Position numbers and translations under genes: made by a program. The notes below the pieces were generated by a model. It had not been told where the DNA came from and searched no databases. It worked only from the letters and a program-made list of their open reading frames with translations. Shown here piece after piece: positions 35,585 through 47,157 of a stretch of 64,000 nt of DNA. Position 1 is the stretch's first letter; every line of letters begins with the position of its first letter. Origin of the DNA: Sparassis latifolia (lineage: Eukaryota; Basidiomycota; Agaricomycetes; Polyporales; Sparassidaceae). The stretch covers positions 620,001 through 684,000 of the forward strand of contig CM031562.1 of the NCBI GenBank assembly GCA_018466975.1. The letters run 5' to 3'.

Positions 35585-37313
35585 ATGGAGCATTCTCGTC
35601 CTCTCTCACCTGTTTCACCGCAATGGGCACAGCATCCATTCGGCAACCCTGCTGCGAATATCATCCTCCGTTCATCCGACAACATCGACTTTTGCGTCCA
35701 CAGCGTCATCTTGTCCGAAGCATCTCCGTTCTTTAAAGACATGTTTAGTCTCCAGCAACCCGTTGTCGATCACACCAAACCTGATAGTCTCGACGAGTAT
35801 AGAGATGGTCGTCCCGTGATTGTCGTCGGAGAAGATAGTCGGACGCTGGACAGTCTACTGCGTCTTTGCTACCCTATCACAGATCCGGAGCTGAAGGAGT
35901 TGACGGAGGTCCGGGCAGTGTTGGAAGCAGCCCTGAAATACCAGATGGAGGAGGCGACCGCGATTGCGACAAAAGCGTTAAGGACCTTTGCGCATGGGGA
36001 ACCGTTACGTATATGGGCGATTGCGTGTCGGCTCCGCCTGGAAGTGGAAGCTAGATATGCAGCGGGTTTATCCCTTGCGCAGCCAATCTCAGGCGAATTT
36101 CCTGAGGAGATGCAAGAGTTGACTGCCGGTCCTTACTTCCGATTGCTCAGATTCCATAGGCTGAAGGGAGAAGTCGCGGACGGTTTCTCCTTCCTCTCTC
36201 CCGAATCGCCTAAGGATGTCATCGAAAAACCCCAGGAGACTGTGACCGCAGCATCTCTCGGCTTCGTCACCTATCCTTTCGCGGACCTCGTCTGTCGCTC
36301 GTCTGATGGCGTTGATTTTCAGACGCACAAAGTGATACTATCAATGGCTTCACCAATCCTGCATGCCCTCATCATGAGCCTGCAAGGACCTAATGAGGAT
36401 GATGAAACCCGAGACACTGCTGCATCTGCGCACGATCTTCCTGTCCTCAGCGTTGAGGAAGACGGCCGAACTTTGGCAGCACTCCTGCAGTTGTGCTATC
36501 CCATTGAAGCGTCTTCGACAAAGATAGACGACTTTGGGATTGTCCAGGCTGTTCTCGAGGCCGCGAAGAAGTATAATATGGCGAGATGGACTTCAGTGGT
36601 CAGGAAGCATTGGACTTCACTGGCTGATGCAGAGCCTCTGCGCGCTTACTTCACGGCAGTCGAGCACAATTTCGACGAATGCGCGAGACACTCGGCCAAG
36701 AACGTGCTCGAACACCCAGTCGAGGATGTGTACGTCTCGGAAATGGAGGCCGCACCCGCTCAGGCATATTATCGACTTCTTCAATACTATAAGGCTTGTC
36801 AGGACATTGTTGCGGCAGCGCTTACGCGATATCGTGACAACAACAAAGATGAACTGACTGCAGGAGATCTGTTCGACTACCGGTGCTTCTGTAATGCACC
36901 CTCAGTCCAATCCAGGATCAACATACCCCAAACATTGAAGGAGCATGCCGATGACATCGCCTATTATGGCAATAAAAAACTCGTTACGATGCGCTTTGGA
37001 TGCTCCTGTAAATGGAAAAGGTGGTTCGACGAACTTTTGGCGAGTTCTGCACAGCTGTGGCAGGACTGTCCTGCAAAGGCACGCTCATGCGATAGTTATG
37101 TCACGACTCTGCTGAAGAGTTCGCTCGACAATTCGAGTTGGTGTCCATCATGTCGCCCGCTCGCTGAGCACTTTGCGGAGTTCGCTCATGGTGTTGGGCC
37201 ATCTGTTAGCGATGGAATTGCTCAGGTGAGAACCCGAAGATCTCTTCAGCATTCTTCTACGGGTTTGAATATGTGCTGACTTTATTTCGCGACAGGTACA
37301 GCTCGAGTTGTAG
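35585..37313 (+). CDS. Double BTB/POZ protein BTB-A (left arm)
   Basis: Exon 1 is 35585-37225, exon 2 is 37296-37313; 70-nt intron, phase 0; 552 aa starting MEHSRPLSPVSPQWAQHPF. BTB 1 at about residues 20-130 (NPAANIILRSSDNIDFCVHS, FFKDMFSLQQP, EDSRTLDSLLRLCYP) and BTB 2 at about 230-330 (YPFADLVCRSSDGVDFQTHK, EDGRTLAALLQLCYP), each with a BACK-like tail (PLRIWAIACRLR; PLRAYFTAVEHNFDECAR). The C-terminal module has FGCSCKWKRWFDE and WCPSCRPLAEHFAEF. The micro-exon adds VQLEL and stop. The right-arm copy at 47158-48870 is nearly identical in protein. A longer in-frame reading from 35375 is less likely because the right copy starts at the equivalent of 35585. Confidence 0.85.
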
Positions 37314-37814
37314 GCTGGTCACTCATGATGGACTAGCTAGTCTGATCAGCTGCCCAACGTTCAACCCCGTGGGACATGCAGTTACGAAGGAAATGAAGGG
37401 ACGCCTCTTGTATTCTAGTCCGAATACTTTTCTGACATCTTGGAACTGGGCGATATCCCCAGCTCATTATGATTAAAGTCCTTTATGTACACTTAGACTC
37501 ATCCGTGAGTCTATGCTGTCTATGCTATTTCTCTTGCTACAGCTTTCTGGTCAATTTTCGAGAAGCCTATCTGGGATGTTGAATTTTCCTGGTCTCTTCA
37601 ATCACTCCTTGCGAGAACGCGATTTGACGTACGAGGTCATGCGGGCGTGCGACTGGGTGTCGTTTGAACACCCTTTAGTAGCTCCGTCTTCCCCAGAAGA
37701 GGGTCTTCTCTGCATCGTGGTGTCAGCATGTTTTTCAGACGCTGGCTATATTCTTTCCTGGTGGATGCCCCGGTTGCCCCCCCCTAGATTCTTCATTCCA
37801 CTCCACCAACAACC

Positions 37815-39599
37815 ATGTCTTCAATGAACGACCTCACAGGACAGCCCGTTAAGCCAAACGAGCCGCCCTCACCCGCTCCCCCAATATGGGCGCAGCCCCC
37901 CTTCGACAACCTATCTGCGAACATCATCCTGCGTTCCTCCGACAACATCGATTTCTGCGTCCACAGCGTCATCTTATCCGAAGCATCTCCGTTCTTCAAG
38001 GATATGTTCAGTCTGCAGCAGCCTATCGTTGACCGCACGAAGAGCAACAATACGGTCGAGTACAGAGACGGCCGTCCCGTGATCACTGTCAGAGAGGACA
38101 GTCGAACACTGGACGGCCTTCTGCGCCTGTGCTATCCTATTACAGATCCGGAGCTGAAGGATTTGCTGCTGGTGAGAGCTATGCTAGAGGCGGCCCTGAA
38201 GTATCAGATGGACGAGGCGACCGCGATCACGAGGAAGGCGCTCAGATCCTTTGCAGAGAAGGAACCTTTGCGCATCTGGGCTATCGCGTGTCGGCTTCGT
38301 CTAGAAGAGGATGCCCATTACGCTGCCCAGTTCACACTCCAGCAGACGTCAATCGCGGACTCTTTCCCGCAGGAGATGCAGGAGATTACCGCGGGGCCAT
38401 ATTTCCGATTGCTTAAGTATCATCGCTTGCGAGGAGCAGTTGACAGCAATTTCTCCTTCCTCTCTCCTCCTGGGCCGGCATACACCGCAAAGGGACAGCA
38501 GGAGGCCATCACTGCCGCCTCCCGGGTTTCGTCGTCCATCCACTGGCGGACATTATATGTCGTTCATCCGATGGAGTCGAGTTTCGAACGCTCAAAGCCA
38601 TATTGACTATGGCGTCTCCGGTGTTGCACGCCTTCATTACTAGTTTGCAGCCAACAAGTCACGAGGGGGACGCTGTATGCACCGATTTGTCCACGGATAA
38701 TCTCCCCATCTTGACCCTCGATGAAGACAGCCGCACAGTGTCTGCTCTCTTGAGACTGTGCTATCCCGTGGAAGCAGCTTCCACGAGGATAGATGATTTC
38801 AGCATTGTTCAGAGTGTGCTGGAGGCCGCGAAGAAGTACGAAATGGAGATGGTGACGTTGGTGCTCAGGAAGCAGTGGGCTTCATTCGTTGAGGTAGAGC
38901 CTCTGCGAGCATATTTCACAGCTGTCCACTACAAATTTGACGAATGCGCCAGACAAGCGGCTGAGAAGGTTCTTCAACGCCCCGTTGAAGATGTTTATGT
39001 CTCAGAGATGGAAGGCGCGTCCGCCCAAACGTACTACAGACTTCTCCGATATTGCGAGGCCTGTCGATCTACCGTCGCAACTGCATTGTCAGAATACCGC
39101 ACAAAACTCATCAATGACAAGCATATTTCTGATGATGAATCTTGTCAGGAGGCTGTTGCAGCGGTTTACGGTGCCCAATCGCAACGGGATTACGGTGCAC
39201 AACCGCAACGGGATTACGGTGAACAACAGGATTACAGTACTAGTGCACAACAACAATACAGGAAACAACAGGATTACATGTATTTCAAGCGGGTCGAAAT
39301 TCGATATCGATGGAAGCGTTGGTTTGGTCAATACTTAGATACGACGAGTTCTTGGGAGGAGTGCCTTGCCAGGGCACATTCGCAAGACGGTCACATTGCG
39401 ACCCTCATGGAGGCATCCCTCAACACACCAACCTCGCCTTGGTGCAAATCATGCCTACCGCTCGCGAGGCGGTTCGTGTCCTTCGCAGATGACGTCGGGT
39501 TGCAGACCAAAATTGCCGAAGTAAGTGCTACCGCTGCTCGCTGGTATCGTGTTAATATTTTGCTGACCGGCTTGTGTTAAGGTGCAGCTCGAGCTGTAG
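37815..39599 (+). pseudogene. Double BTB/POZ gene BTB-B (left arm), single-base frameshift
   Basis: The frame from ATG 37815 (MSSMNDLTGQ) reads BTB 1 and its BACK-like part to about 38518. It then loses one base near 38520-38530 (GCCTCCCGGGTTTCG against the aligned GCATCTCTCGGCTTCG of BTB-A) and stops at 38606. Restarting one base over, BTB 2 continues (ADIICRSSDGVEF, EDSRTVSALLRLCYP) to 39520, and a 61-nt intron leads to the micro-exon 39582-39599 (VQLEL, stop). A short repeat (QRDYGAQPQRDYGEQQDY) sits near 39180-39240. Preservation on both sides of one missing base means either very recent loss or a sequence error. Confidence 0.75.
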
Positions 39600-41320
39600 T
39601 CCTCGATATGGATGTTTCTGTCAATGCAGTCCCCAGTTGACAAGTTCGCGTACAATTCTGTCGGGTTTTCTCCGTCGGATGAGGAGTAGGTTCGGGTATC
39701 TTCTTACTATCTGAGTCCTCAGACAGTACGAAGGTGCCTAAACCTGTTCCGAGCCAGGTCAACTGTAAATTCTATACACCATCTGTTTTCTGGGTGTTCA
39801 CGCAACAACAGAGCTACAGCTACTTCTGCCTCGGCTCTGCAAAGTTGTACCCCTCGCTATTAGCTTTTGATGAATAAGCATAGCTTACCTCAAAGCATTG
39901 GAGACATTTCATGATACACCATGTCAACGCTGTGTACACCGCTCGTATTGTAAACCTGACGTGGCGTGCGCGCATCCACCAGGTTAGCCAGGACCACCGG
40001 AAGAGCCGTCTATTCATTCGACAAAGGATTTCTTCAATTTGGTCCCAGCGAGCTCGTGCATACCAGGCGTTTGGATAGGGAGGATTTCTGCTGCTCGATT
40101 TACGATCATCAATGTCATACGGATCGACAAGAGATTGCCATGTTCTCTGATATCGCGCAGAGTTGATAAGGTGATATACCCGCAAAAGAAGGATCGTTTG
40201 CGCGTTTGCGCACCAACATGAGATGTCTCTGGAGTGCAAGACCCACAGGTGGAAGGCTGAATTCGTCAGCTGATTAGGAGCGGAGGACACGGATCGATAC
40301 AGCGACATGACACCGTTCCCGACATAACGAAGCATCGAGAGGTTGATCTGCATTCTATGAGGTCGGTGTATACAGCGTTGAGTAGACAGGAGGTGACCGA
40401 CTTTGGGCACGATTGCTGTGTGATGTAAGCATACATCACGCAGCTCATATGCGACTGACTAAATTGATTTTGAGATGTTAAACACCGATGCAAGGACTTG
40501 GAGACGCACGAGTCTGAGAAGTGTCATGCGGTCTAGTCAAGGGCGTGCAGCGTTCCCCAGAGAGCTTTGCCAAGATTAGGGCACATCGTGTAAGACTTAC
40601 CGAAAGTGGATTGACCATGGCAAGATATTGAAATCAAAGCCGTCGTTCCGATTCCAACGTGTTCTTGCAGATGCGTTATCGCTGATGCGGGCGGCGGTGC
40701 ACCCACAGAACCAAACCGCCAGTACCTGGAGTCGAAGACCCCGTGCCGTAAAGATGAGCCAAGACTACGAGCGGTCTCGAAGCAGCGCTGCACTTCTCTC
40801 GTAGTAAGGAACCCGAGCGCCAGCGGTGTGAACTTTAGATAAGTGCTTTGTCGCGCCTCGTTTTCGTAAGACTGGTTCAGATGTTAAGAAGAGTTAGTAC
40901 GTTATAAGGGTGTGCGTTTCGCTGGCCCATCAGGCAGTGCCCTCTGCTAGCAAACGTAAGACTGATACCGGGAATGGTCTGAGTGATAGCGTGGTCTCAC
41001 CACTGGAGTGAGCAATGGTGGTCCGTGGAAGTGCAGCCGCTGGTATTGTATGGAAGAGGACAACATGGAGCAATGAATATTTTCTGGAGAGACTCGGCAG
41101 AGAAAGTCGCGCCACGGCAAGGAGTTGCCAATTGCGGCTAGCCAATGAGGACGAGCTATTGCTAGCTAGCCCGCAACGTCGTACCACCGAAATAATGATT
41201 TTCCGTCCCTCGCCTCATCCGCGTTTTCCTATATAACTACTAATCAATTCCAACTTATCTTCTCCCTCTAACGTCCCTCTTTTCTTCACTCCCTCTCCTC
41301 CCATTTTTTCGCCCGCGAAC
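39600..41320. other. Region between BTB-B and HMG-CoA synthase
   Basis: A minus-strand frame at 39820-40410 (196 aa) has some hydrophobic segments (AQTILLLRVYHLI; LTWWMRARHV) and may be a decayed membrane protein, but no family is certain. CCAAT at about 41143 and TATATAAC at 41230 belong to the HMG-CoA synthase promoter. Confidence 0.3.
41229..41237 (+). promoter_or_regulatory. TATA box of the HMG-CoA synthase gene
   Basis: CTATATAAC lies 85-90 bp upstream of the ATG at 41321, with a pyrimidine-rich stretch between (CTTCTCCCTC), the usual layout for a highly expressed fungal gene. A CCAAT motif is about 90 bp further upstream. Confidence 0.6.
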
Positions 41321-43243
41321 ATGACCGTCTCCCTCAATACTGTGCCCCACACCACCTACCAGGACATCGAGGCTCCAGCTCGTCCACGGGATGTCGGTAT
41401 TCTTGCCATGGAGATGTACTTCCCGCGTCGGGTGAGTGTCCATCGTTCACCGACGTGTCCGACGTGTTTTTGACGTTTTACCCGACAGTGCATCTCTGAG
41501 GAGGAGCTGGAGGAGTTTGACAGCGTGTCCAAGGGCAAGTACACCATCGGCCTCGGCCAGAAGTACATGGCGTGCTGCGACGACCGCGAGGACATCAACT
41601 CATTCGCTCTAACAGGTACGCGCCAGTGCCGTGCTTATTTACGCGTTTAGCTCATTTTTCGTGCTAGCCGTCGTGAACCTTCTCGAGAAGTACAACATCG
41701 ACCCCAAGTCGATCGGTCGCATCGACGTTGGCACCGAGACCATCATAGACAAGTCCAAGGCGACCAAGACTGTGCTCATGGACCTCTTTGCAGAGGCGGG
41801 CAACACCGATGTCGAGGGCGTCGACTCAAAGAACGCGTGTTACGGCTCCACTGCGGCGTTGTTCAACTCGATTAACTGGGTAGAATCGTCTTCATGGGAT
41901 GGCCGCAACGCCATCGTAGTTGGCGGTGACATTGCCATCTATGCCGAGGGCACTGGACGCCCTACCGGTGGTGCGGGTGCATTCGCAATGCTGGTTGGCC
42001 CTAACGCACCCTTGGCATTTGAGCGTGAGTGTCTCCAATCCTCTCTTTGGCATGGCCTGGTGGAGGATCTGTCCAAATAGACGACGGAGAGATGAGCGGT
42101 ATTGTTATCATTTGCGTCCGCTCTCGTCATCCCTGCGCGACGCAGCTCTGTTGTCTCGCCCGTTTGCGGGAATGGTGACGCGCGCCTCTCATTTCAATTG
42201 TATCTTCTCTTCTCGGTGACTTCCGATCAAGCGTGCCTGGCTGACCTTGTTTGCCTTTCCTCAGCTATCCACGGCTCACACATGGTGAACGCGTACGACT
42301 TTTACAAGCCGAAGCTGCACTCGGAGTACCCGGAGGTGGACGGCCCGCTCTCGATCACGACCTATGTCTCCGCTATCGACGCGTCGTACACCGCGTTCCG
42401 CCGGAAACATGCCAGGGCGCGTAAGACTGCGGTGCTCAATGGCGCAAACGGGAGCGCGAACGGTGACGCGTCCGCGCTCGCCAGCTTCTCGCTCGCGGAC
42501 ATCGACTACCCGGTGTTCCACAGCCCGTACGGCAAGATGGTACAAAAGGCGCACGGCCGTCTCGTAAGCCGCTTCTACCCCCCACACTAGCTCTCGTCCT
42601 AATGTATTTGTTCGCAGGTCTACAACGACTTCATGGCGAACCCCACCTCGCCGCGCTTCGCCAACGTGCCGAACCCAGAGGCGATCCTCGCACAGCCGTA
42701 CAAGGAGTCACTGACGGACAAGACCCTCGAGAAGGCGTTCATCGCCGTCGCGAAGGGCGAGTTCGAGAAGACAGTCGAGCTCTCGATGAGCTGCGCGCGG
42801 CGCTGCGGGAACATGTACACCGCGTCGCTCTATGGCGGGCTCGCGTCGCTCCTCGCGCGCGTCGACCCCGCGGAGCTCCGCGGGAAGCGCATCAGCATGT
42901 TCGCGTTCGGCTCCGGCCTGGCGAGCAGCTTCTTCACCATCCGCGTCAAGGGCGACACGTCCGAGATCAGGGAGAAGCTCGATCTCGTGGACCGCCTCGC
43001 GTCGATGAAGGTCGTGCCCTGCCAGGAATACGTCGATGCGCTTGAGGTGGGTTTCCCCCTACATGGGCATGCACGCGCGCGGCTGATATTCCGACTTTTT
43101 TTCCCTAGCTGCGCGAGAAGAACCACAACGCGGACTCGTACATTCCCGAAGGTTCGCTCGACAACATCTGGCCAGGCGGGTACTACCTCGACAGCATCGA
43201 CAGCAAGTACAGGCGCAAGTATATCCGCAAGCCCAAGGCGTAA
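41321..43243 (+). CDS. ERG13: Hydroxymethylglutaryl-CoA synthase
   Basis: Condenses acetyl-CoA with acetoacetyl-CoA to HMG-CoA, the committed entry to the mevalonate and ergosterol pathway. Exons: 41321-41431, 41489-41615, 41668-42024, 42265-42563, 42618-43046, 43109-43243; 485 aa. N-terminal [17 protein letters not shown], then [13 protein letters not shown]. The catalytic Cys lies in [14 protein letters not shown], and [17 protein letters not shown] and [15 protein letters not shown] follow. The catalytic His region reads [17 protein letters not shown], and [16 protein letters not shown] and [14 protein letters not shown] mark the end. A Gly/Asn/Ala-rich insert ([13 protein letters not shown]) interrupts the region before the catalytic His. 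Intron 3 is unusually long (240 nt). This is the only intact core gene inside the inverted duplication and is present once, in its spacer. Confidence 0.97.
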
Positions 43244-44236
43244 CCGGCGCACCCGCACCCGCCTGTAACTTTGTGCCTCCCGCTCGCCGCAGCTGTATTG
43301 CGAGTGATATCCCATCTACGATGCTATAACCGCACACATACACATACCACTCACTGCTTTCCGCTCTTGCATTGCACGTGTAATTGTTGTTTTGGGCGGC
43401 CTCGCGCGGCCTGCTGTATGGGGTTATGATGGATGGCTTTTGGTATAATCATAGAATTACATGCTTGACTGATACACGCATGCTCATATTGTCCGTGTCA
43501 TAAGCGCTAAATTCCTTTGTCGCTATGAGGCGGCATGAGGACAAGTACAATGCGATCGTACGTCGAGCGTACACAATCACTGTGCAAGATGTTTCGAAGT
43601 CCTGTAATACCAAGATCCAGACGGCTGCACCCGACGTAAACATACAATGTGAGACGCGATGGAAGCGCAATCTCAATTGAAGGGCAGAACAAGACAGATA
43701 GGGCTCAAATGGCATTTAACAATAGAACCAAGGCATCAACAGCTCCAGCGGGACCTAATAATATCGTCGTTTCGTACTCGAGTTGATAAGGATAGAAGAA
43801 CCTTACCTTGCCAATGGCTTCGTCGATGGACGGCCCGACCTGGTTGGCGAACGCACCGCACGACCGGGACTCGCACCACGTATTAATGTTCACGGGCAGC
43901 TCTCCTGAATAGCGCACCTAGATCTTGCCTGCAGGACCATGCACGAGGAGGTACAGCGTGTTGCATAATTGCGTGAAACTTGGGATTTTTGTGCGCTATT
44001 TGTCTTGCGCAAACAAAGCCATAAGGGGAAGGTCGGGGTTTCGCAGTACGCCCAAAATTCCACCACTGACATCTTGGTTTACAGGACCCCATTTAAGAGA
44101 AGGAAAGCATATGGAAGCACTTTGGAACACGTATCTAGTGCATTGGAAAACTTTGTAAGCCACCAAGTGCACGAATGACGAATGTAGGGCAGAGTGTCGG
44201 AAGCCGTGATTTGTTGGCATCCACCCGACCTACCGG
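43244..44236. other. Intergenic region with a possible lone exon
   Basis: 3' flank of HMG-CoA synthase. The minus-strand frame 43917-43807 reads WCESRSCGAFANQVGPSIDE followed by AIGK and a good GTAAGG donor, which looks like a first exon, but no downstream exon was found and no family is recognised. Confidence 0.3.
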
Positions 44237-44686
44237 ATACATCAGCAAAAGTCAACTTTTGGTTACCTCCATTTAGCTCCCTTATCTCCTTAATTAAGGA
44301 GGTCTCTGTTCTTATTTGGGCAATTAAAGCCAATAAGGGTGAATAATGGAGGAATAAGAGACACAAGAAGCATGGCCCAGTATTTTTTGCAGAAAACCCT
44401 CTAGAAATGGTTAAAGTAAAGCACACAGAAAAACTCTGGAAAAAGAATAAAGTATTTCTCCAGGAAAAACCGTGATTCTTAGCTGCTGATTGGACAATCA
44501 CGGTATTTCCCACAAAAATTCATTATGCTTTCTTCAAAGTTTTTTCTCGTGCTTTACTTTATAAATTTTCTCAGGGTTTTTCCCTAAGAAATACTTGGCT
44601 ATGCGTCTTGTGAGAAGGGATCTCCTTATTTTTCCTTAATCAAGGGAATAACACCGGTAAGCAAAAGTTGACTTTTGCTGATGTAT
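44237..44686. mobile_element. MITE-like element with 31-bp terminal inverted repeats
   Basis: The left end starts ATACATCAGCAAAAGTCAAC and the right end is its reverse complement; 30 of 31 bp pair (44237-44267 with 44656-44686). The 450-bp element is AT-rich, has no open frame, and its interior is also self-complementary (GTAAAGCAC near 44412 with GTGCTTTAC near 44551), so it could fold as one hairpin. No clear target-site duplication is visible. Confidence 0.8.
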
Positions 44687-44984
44687 GGGTTTGTTTGCCC
44701 CGGCCAAATAAGCCAGAGAAATCCCGGGGTTTCACGCAATTATGCATTGTCGGTGCCCCGGCGGTGTCTTGAACTAGCATATTGAACCACTTCCTCTGAA
44801 CGAGAATTCGAAGGGTTATCTGAACGTGAGCGTTCTTGTATGATCGCTCTCTTTTTGCGGTGCATTTTCTTCTCCTTGGGGCTCCACCTCTCCAATACCT
44901 CCTCTGCAGTCACGGTGTAATCCGAGCTATACAACGTTGTCCACCTCCTCACGTTTTTGTTCTTCCATGACCTCGGTCAGAACA
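44687..44984. other. Intergenic region
   Basis: A 70-aa minus-strand frame (44740-44952) is Lys/Arg-rich and of unknown meaning. Nothing else was recognised. Confidence 0.3.
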
Positions 44985-46232
44985 TATGATACACTGCTCT
45001 GGCAAGACCGATGGTAGAACAGTAGCCGACGATACACCTGCGCGGGTGCGCTCTCCATCTCCGAAACGTAGGTACGTCAATCGGGTACTTCAGCGCGCTG
45101 TACGCAGCATCTCTGGCGCATTCGTCCAACTTATGATGCCAAGCGGCAAAATATTCTCGCAGTGGCTCAGCCTCAGCGAGTGATGTCCACTGCTTCTTGA
45201 TGGACGATATCGCCATTTCTATTTCATACTTCTGCGCAGCGTCTAGGACAACTTTGACTACACCGAAGTCATAAAACGTGAAGCGTTCCGCGGGATAGCA
45301 CATCCCCAATAGCGCCGCCAAGGTGCGGCTGTCCTCGTCCAGATGGAGTGTGAGAAGATCCTCCGCGGAAGTAGCATCGCTCTCCCTACCCCCTCTTGAA
45401 ACTCGAGGTGCAAGCTAGTGATGAGGGCGTGCAAGACAGGTGATGCCATGAACAGTATGACTTTGTGCGTCAAGAAATCGACGCCGTCAGATGAGCGACA
45501 GATGACATCTGCAAATTGGGATGGGCGACGAAGTCACGAAGCCAAGAGACCAGTCTCCTGTGCACTGCCAGTGTCCACGATATCCTTCCTTGTATCGGGA
45601 GACAGGAAGGTGAAGACATCGCCGACTGCCTCCCCCAGCCGGTGATATCTGAGCAATGGAAAATATGGCCCAGCGGTAAGCTCTTGCATGTCCTGCGAAA
45701 TTGACAGTGCCAATTCGAAACTCGCTGCGTATCGGGCTTCGTGTTCCACACGGAGCCCACACGCAATAGCTCATATCCGCAGAGGCTCCGCAGGTGCAAA
45801 AGACCTGAGCGCCTTCCTCGTGATCGCCGTCGCCTCGTCCATCTGACACTTCAGTGTTGCCTCCAGAACGGCCTTCACCACAATCAAGTCATTCAGTTCT
45901 GGATCTGTGATAGGATGACATAACCGCAGTAGGCCTTCTAGCGTTCGACTGTCCTCTCCCACAGTGATTACGCGACGGCCATCCCTGTACTCGCCCGTGC
46001 TATCGCGTTTGGTGTGATCGATGACAGGCTGCCGCAGACTGAACATATCCTTGAAGAACGGCGATGCTTCGGACAAGATGACACTGGACGCAGAAATCGA
46101 TGTTGTCGGAGGCGCGGAGGATGATATTCGCAGCTGGGTTGTCGAAAGGATGCTGCGCCCATTTGTATGGAATGGGCAAGAGTGGTGCATTTGGCTCAAC
46201 AGGTTGCCTGCGAGGTTATTTATTGAAGACGT
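44985..46232 (-). pseudogene. Broken double BTB/POZ gene (right-arm copy of BTB-B)
   Basis: The position of the start codon reads ACG (46232-46230) where the left copy has ATG, and the second Met codon is ATA. A 2-nt loss within TGCGTCCA-GTCATC near 46095 shifts the frame before FFKDMFSLRQP. Further shifts occur after EPLRI (about 45775), near 45600 and near 45470. Recognisable pieces include EDSRTLEGLLRLCHP, KALRSFAPAEPLRI, THKVILFMASPVLHALITS and DFGVVKVVLDAAQKYEIEM. The C-terminal module and micro-exon are absent because the arm ends at about 44985. Confidence 0.85.
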
Positions 46233-46395
46233 GGCTCTTGGTGGAGGGGAAGGATGGACTGGGGAGTGACGTCGACCGTGGCATCCACCTGATAAGAACA
46301 TGTAGCCAGCGACGGAGAGGGCGGATTGTTTTTGGGAAGGCGGGCTTCTGGGGAGTGTTCAATCGCATGCGGTCGAGCGTCCGCGTGACTGTGTA

Positions 46396-46795
46396 CTATG
46401 GCTCACAAGATCGTCGGCATGTCCCCCAAGTCGGCACCTTGCTCAATTAGCCCTTTCCCCTGCCTCTACCACTTAGTTATCTCTCATATGTATGATTTTA
46501 TAGTACTACATCATTTTTGAGGTTGAATGAGCTCAAACGGATCAGTATTGGAGGAGTCCCTTCTTGACCTGCAATGTAACGCAGACTCACGCTGGCTAGT
46601 CACTGGCCGAAGTCTGCCGCGAGCGTCGGCAGCGGGGTTTCAAGTGGTGGCGTCCACCACTACATGGTTACGACCTTCGCACATTAGGCTGCCGAGCGGA
46701 GTGACAAAACGGCAGACGTTGCTGTCTGTGACATATGCGTTACTTTTGCGTTACTGCCGACTTGGAGGGCATGCCGACGATCTTGTGAGCCATAG
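46396..46795. mobile_element. MITE with TA target-site duplication
   Basis: TA dinucleotides at 46394-46395 and 46796-46797 flank a 400-bp element whose ends start CTATGGCTCACAAGATCGTC and pair over about 41 bp with few mismatches (left GTCCCCCAAGTCGGCA, right GCCCTCCAAGTCGGCA when inverted). A TA duplication is typical of Tc1/mariner-type elements. There is no coding capacity. It sits between the two BTB copies of the right arm only. Confidence 0.75.
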
Positions 46796-46799
46796 TACG

Positions 46800-47157
46800 T
46801 CAAATCCTTTATCGCAAAGAACAGGTAAGGAGACCAGTTACCCCAATTCAAAGTGAAATACAAACTCACGGACATGCCGAAGTGTACGCAAAAGACTTCG
46901 ACGACAAAGGTTTAAAGATAATGCATAGGTCGAGGATTCGTCGGAAAACCAAAAGCATACTAAGCTAGCATAACAAGATCCTTGAAATATATACGTTCGA
47001 TTAGACTCTCGATATACCACAACGTTTCGGTGACAAGTAGAACGAGCTACTTGATCGTGAGAGACCAGCCTATTTAGAGTATACCACGGTATCAGGATAT
47101 CCGTGTCTGGCGTCTGCTATCTATAAGGGGCCCTTATGTATCGGTAGGGTGGTTTTT
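46800..47157. other. 3' flank of BTB-A right
   Basis: Searched on the minus strand for the conserved V-x-L/I-E-L/I micro-exon; none was seen. No other feature. Confidence 0.4.

Larger units (their letters stand above)
31270..39080 (+). repeat. Left arm of a large inverted duplication around HMG-CoA synthase
   Basis: Gene order here is SSP1 (-), SSP2 (-), broken SSP2 (-), BTB-A (+), broken BTB-B (+). The right arm (44985-52180) carries the same genes in exact mirror order and orientation. Similarity is seen in genes and in flanks, for example the intron-like GTAAGT...CCATAG block just after the SSP1 stop in both arms. The outer limit is about 31270. The inner limit of clear similarity is about 39080, inside the BTB-B gene, because the right copy ends there. 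Confidence 0.75.

Noticed and set aside
43838..43890. tRNA-like T-arm sequence (GTGCGAGTCCCGG on the minus strand)
   Set aside because: No matching D-arm, anticodon stem or acceptor stem could be drawn around it.
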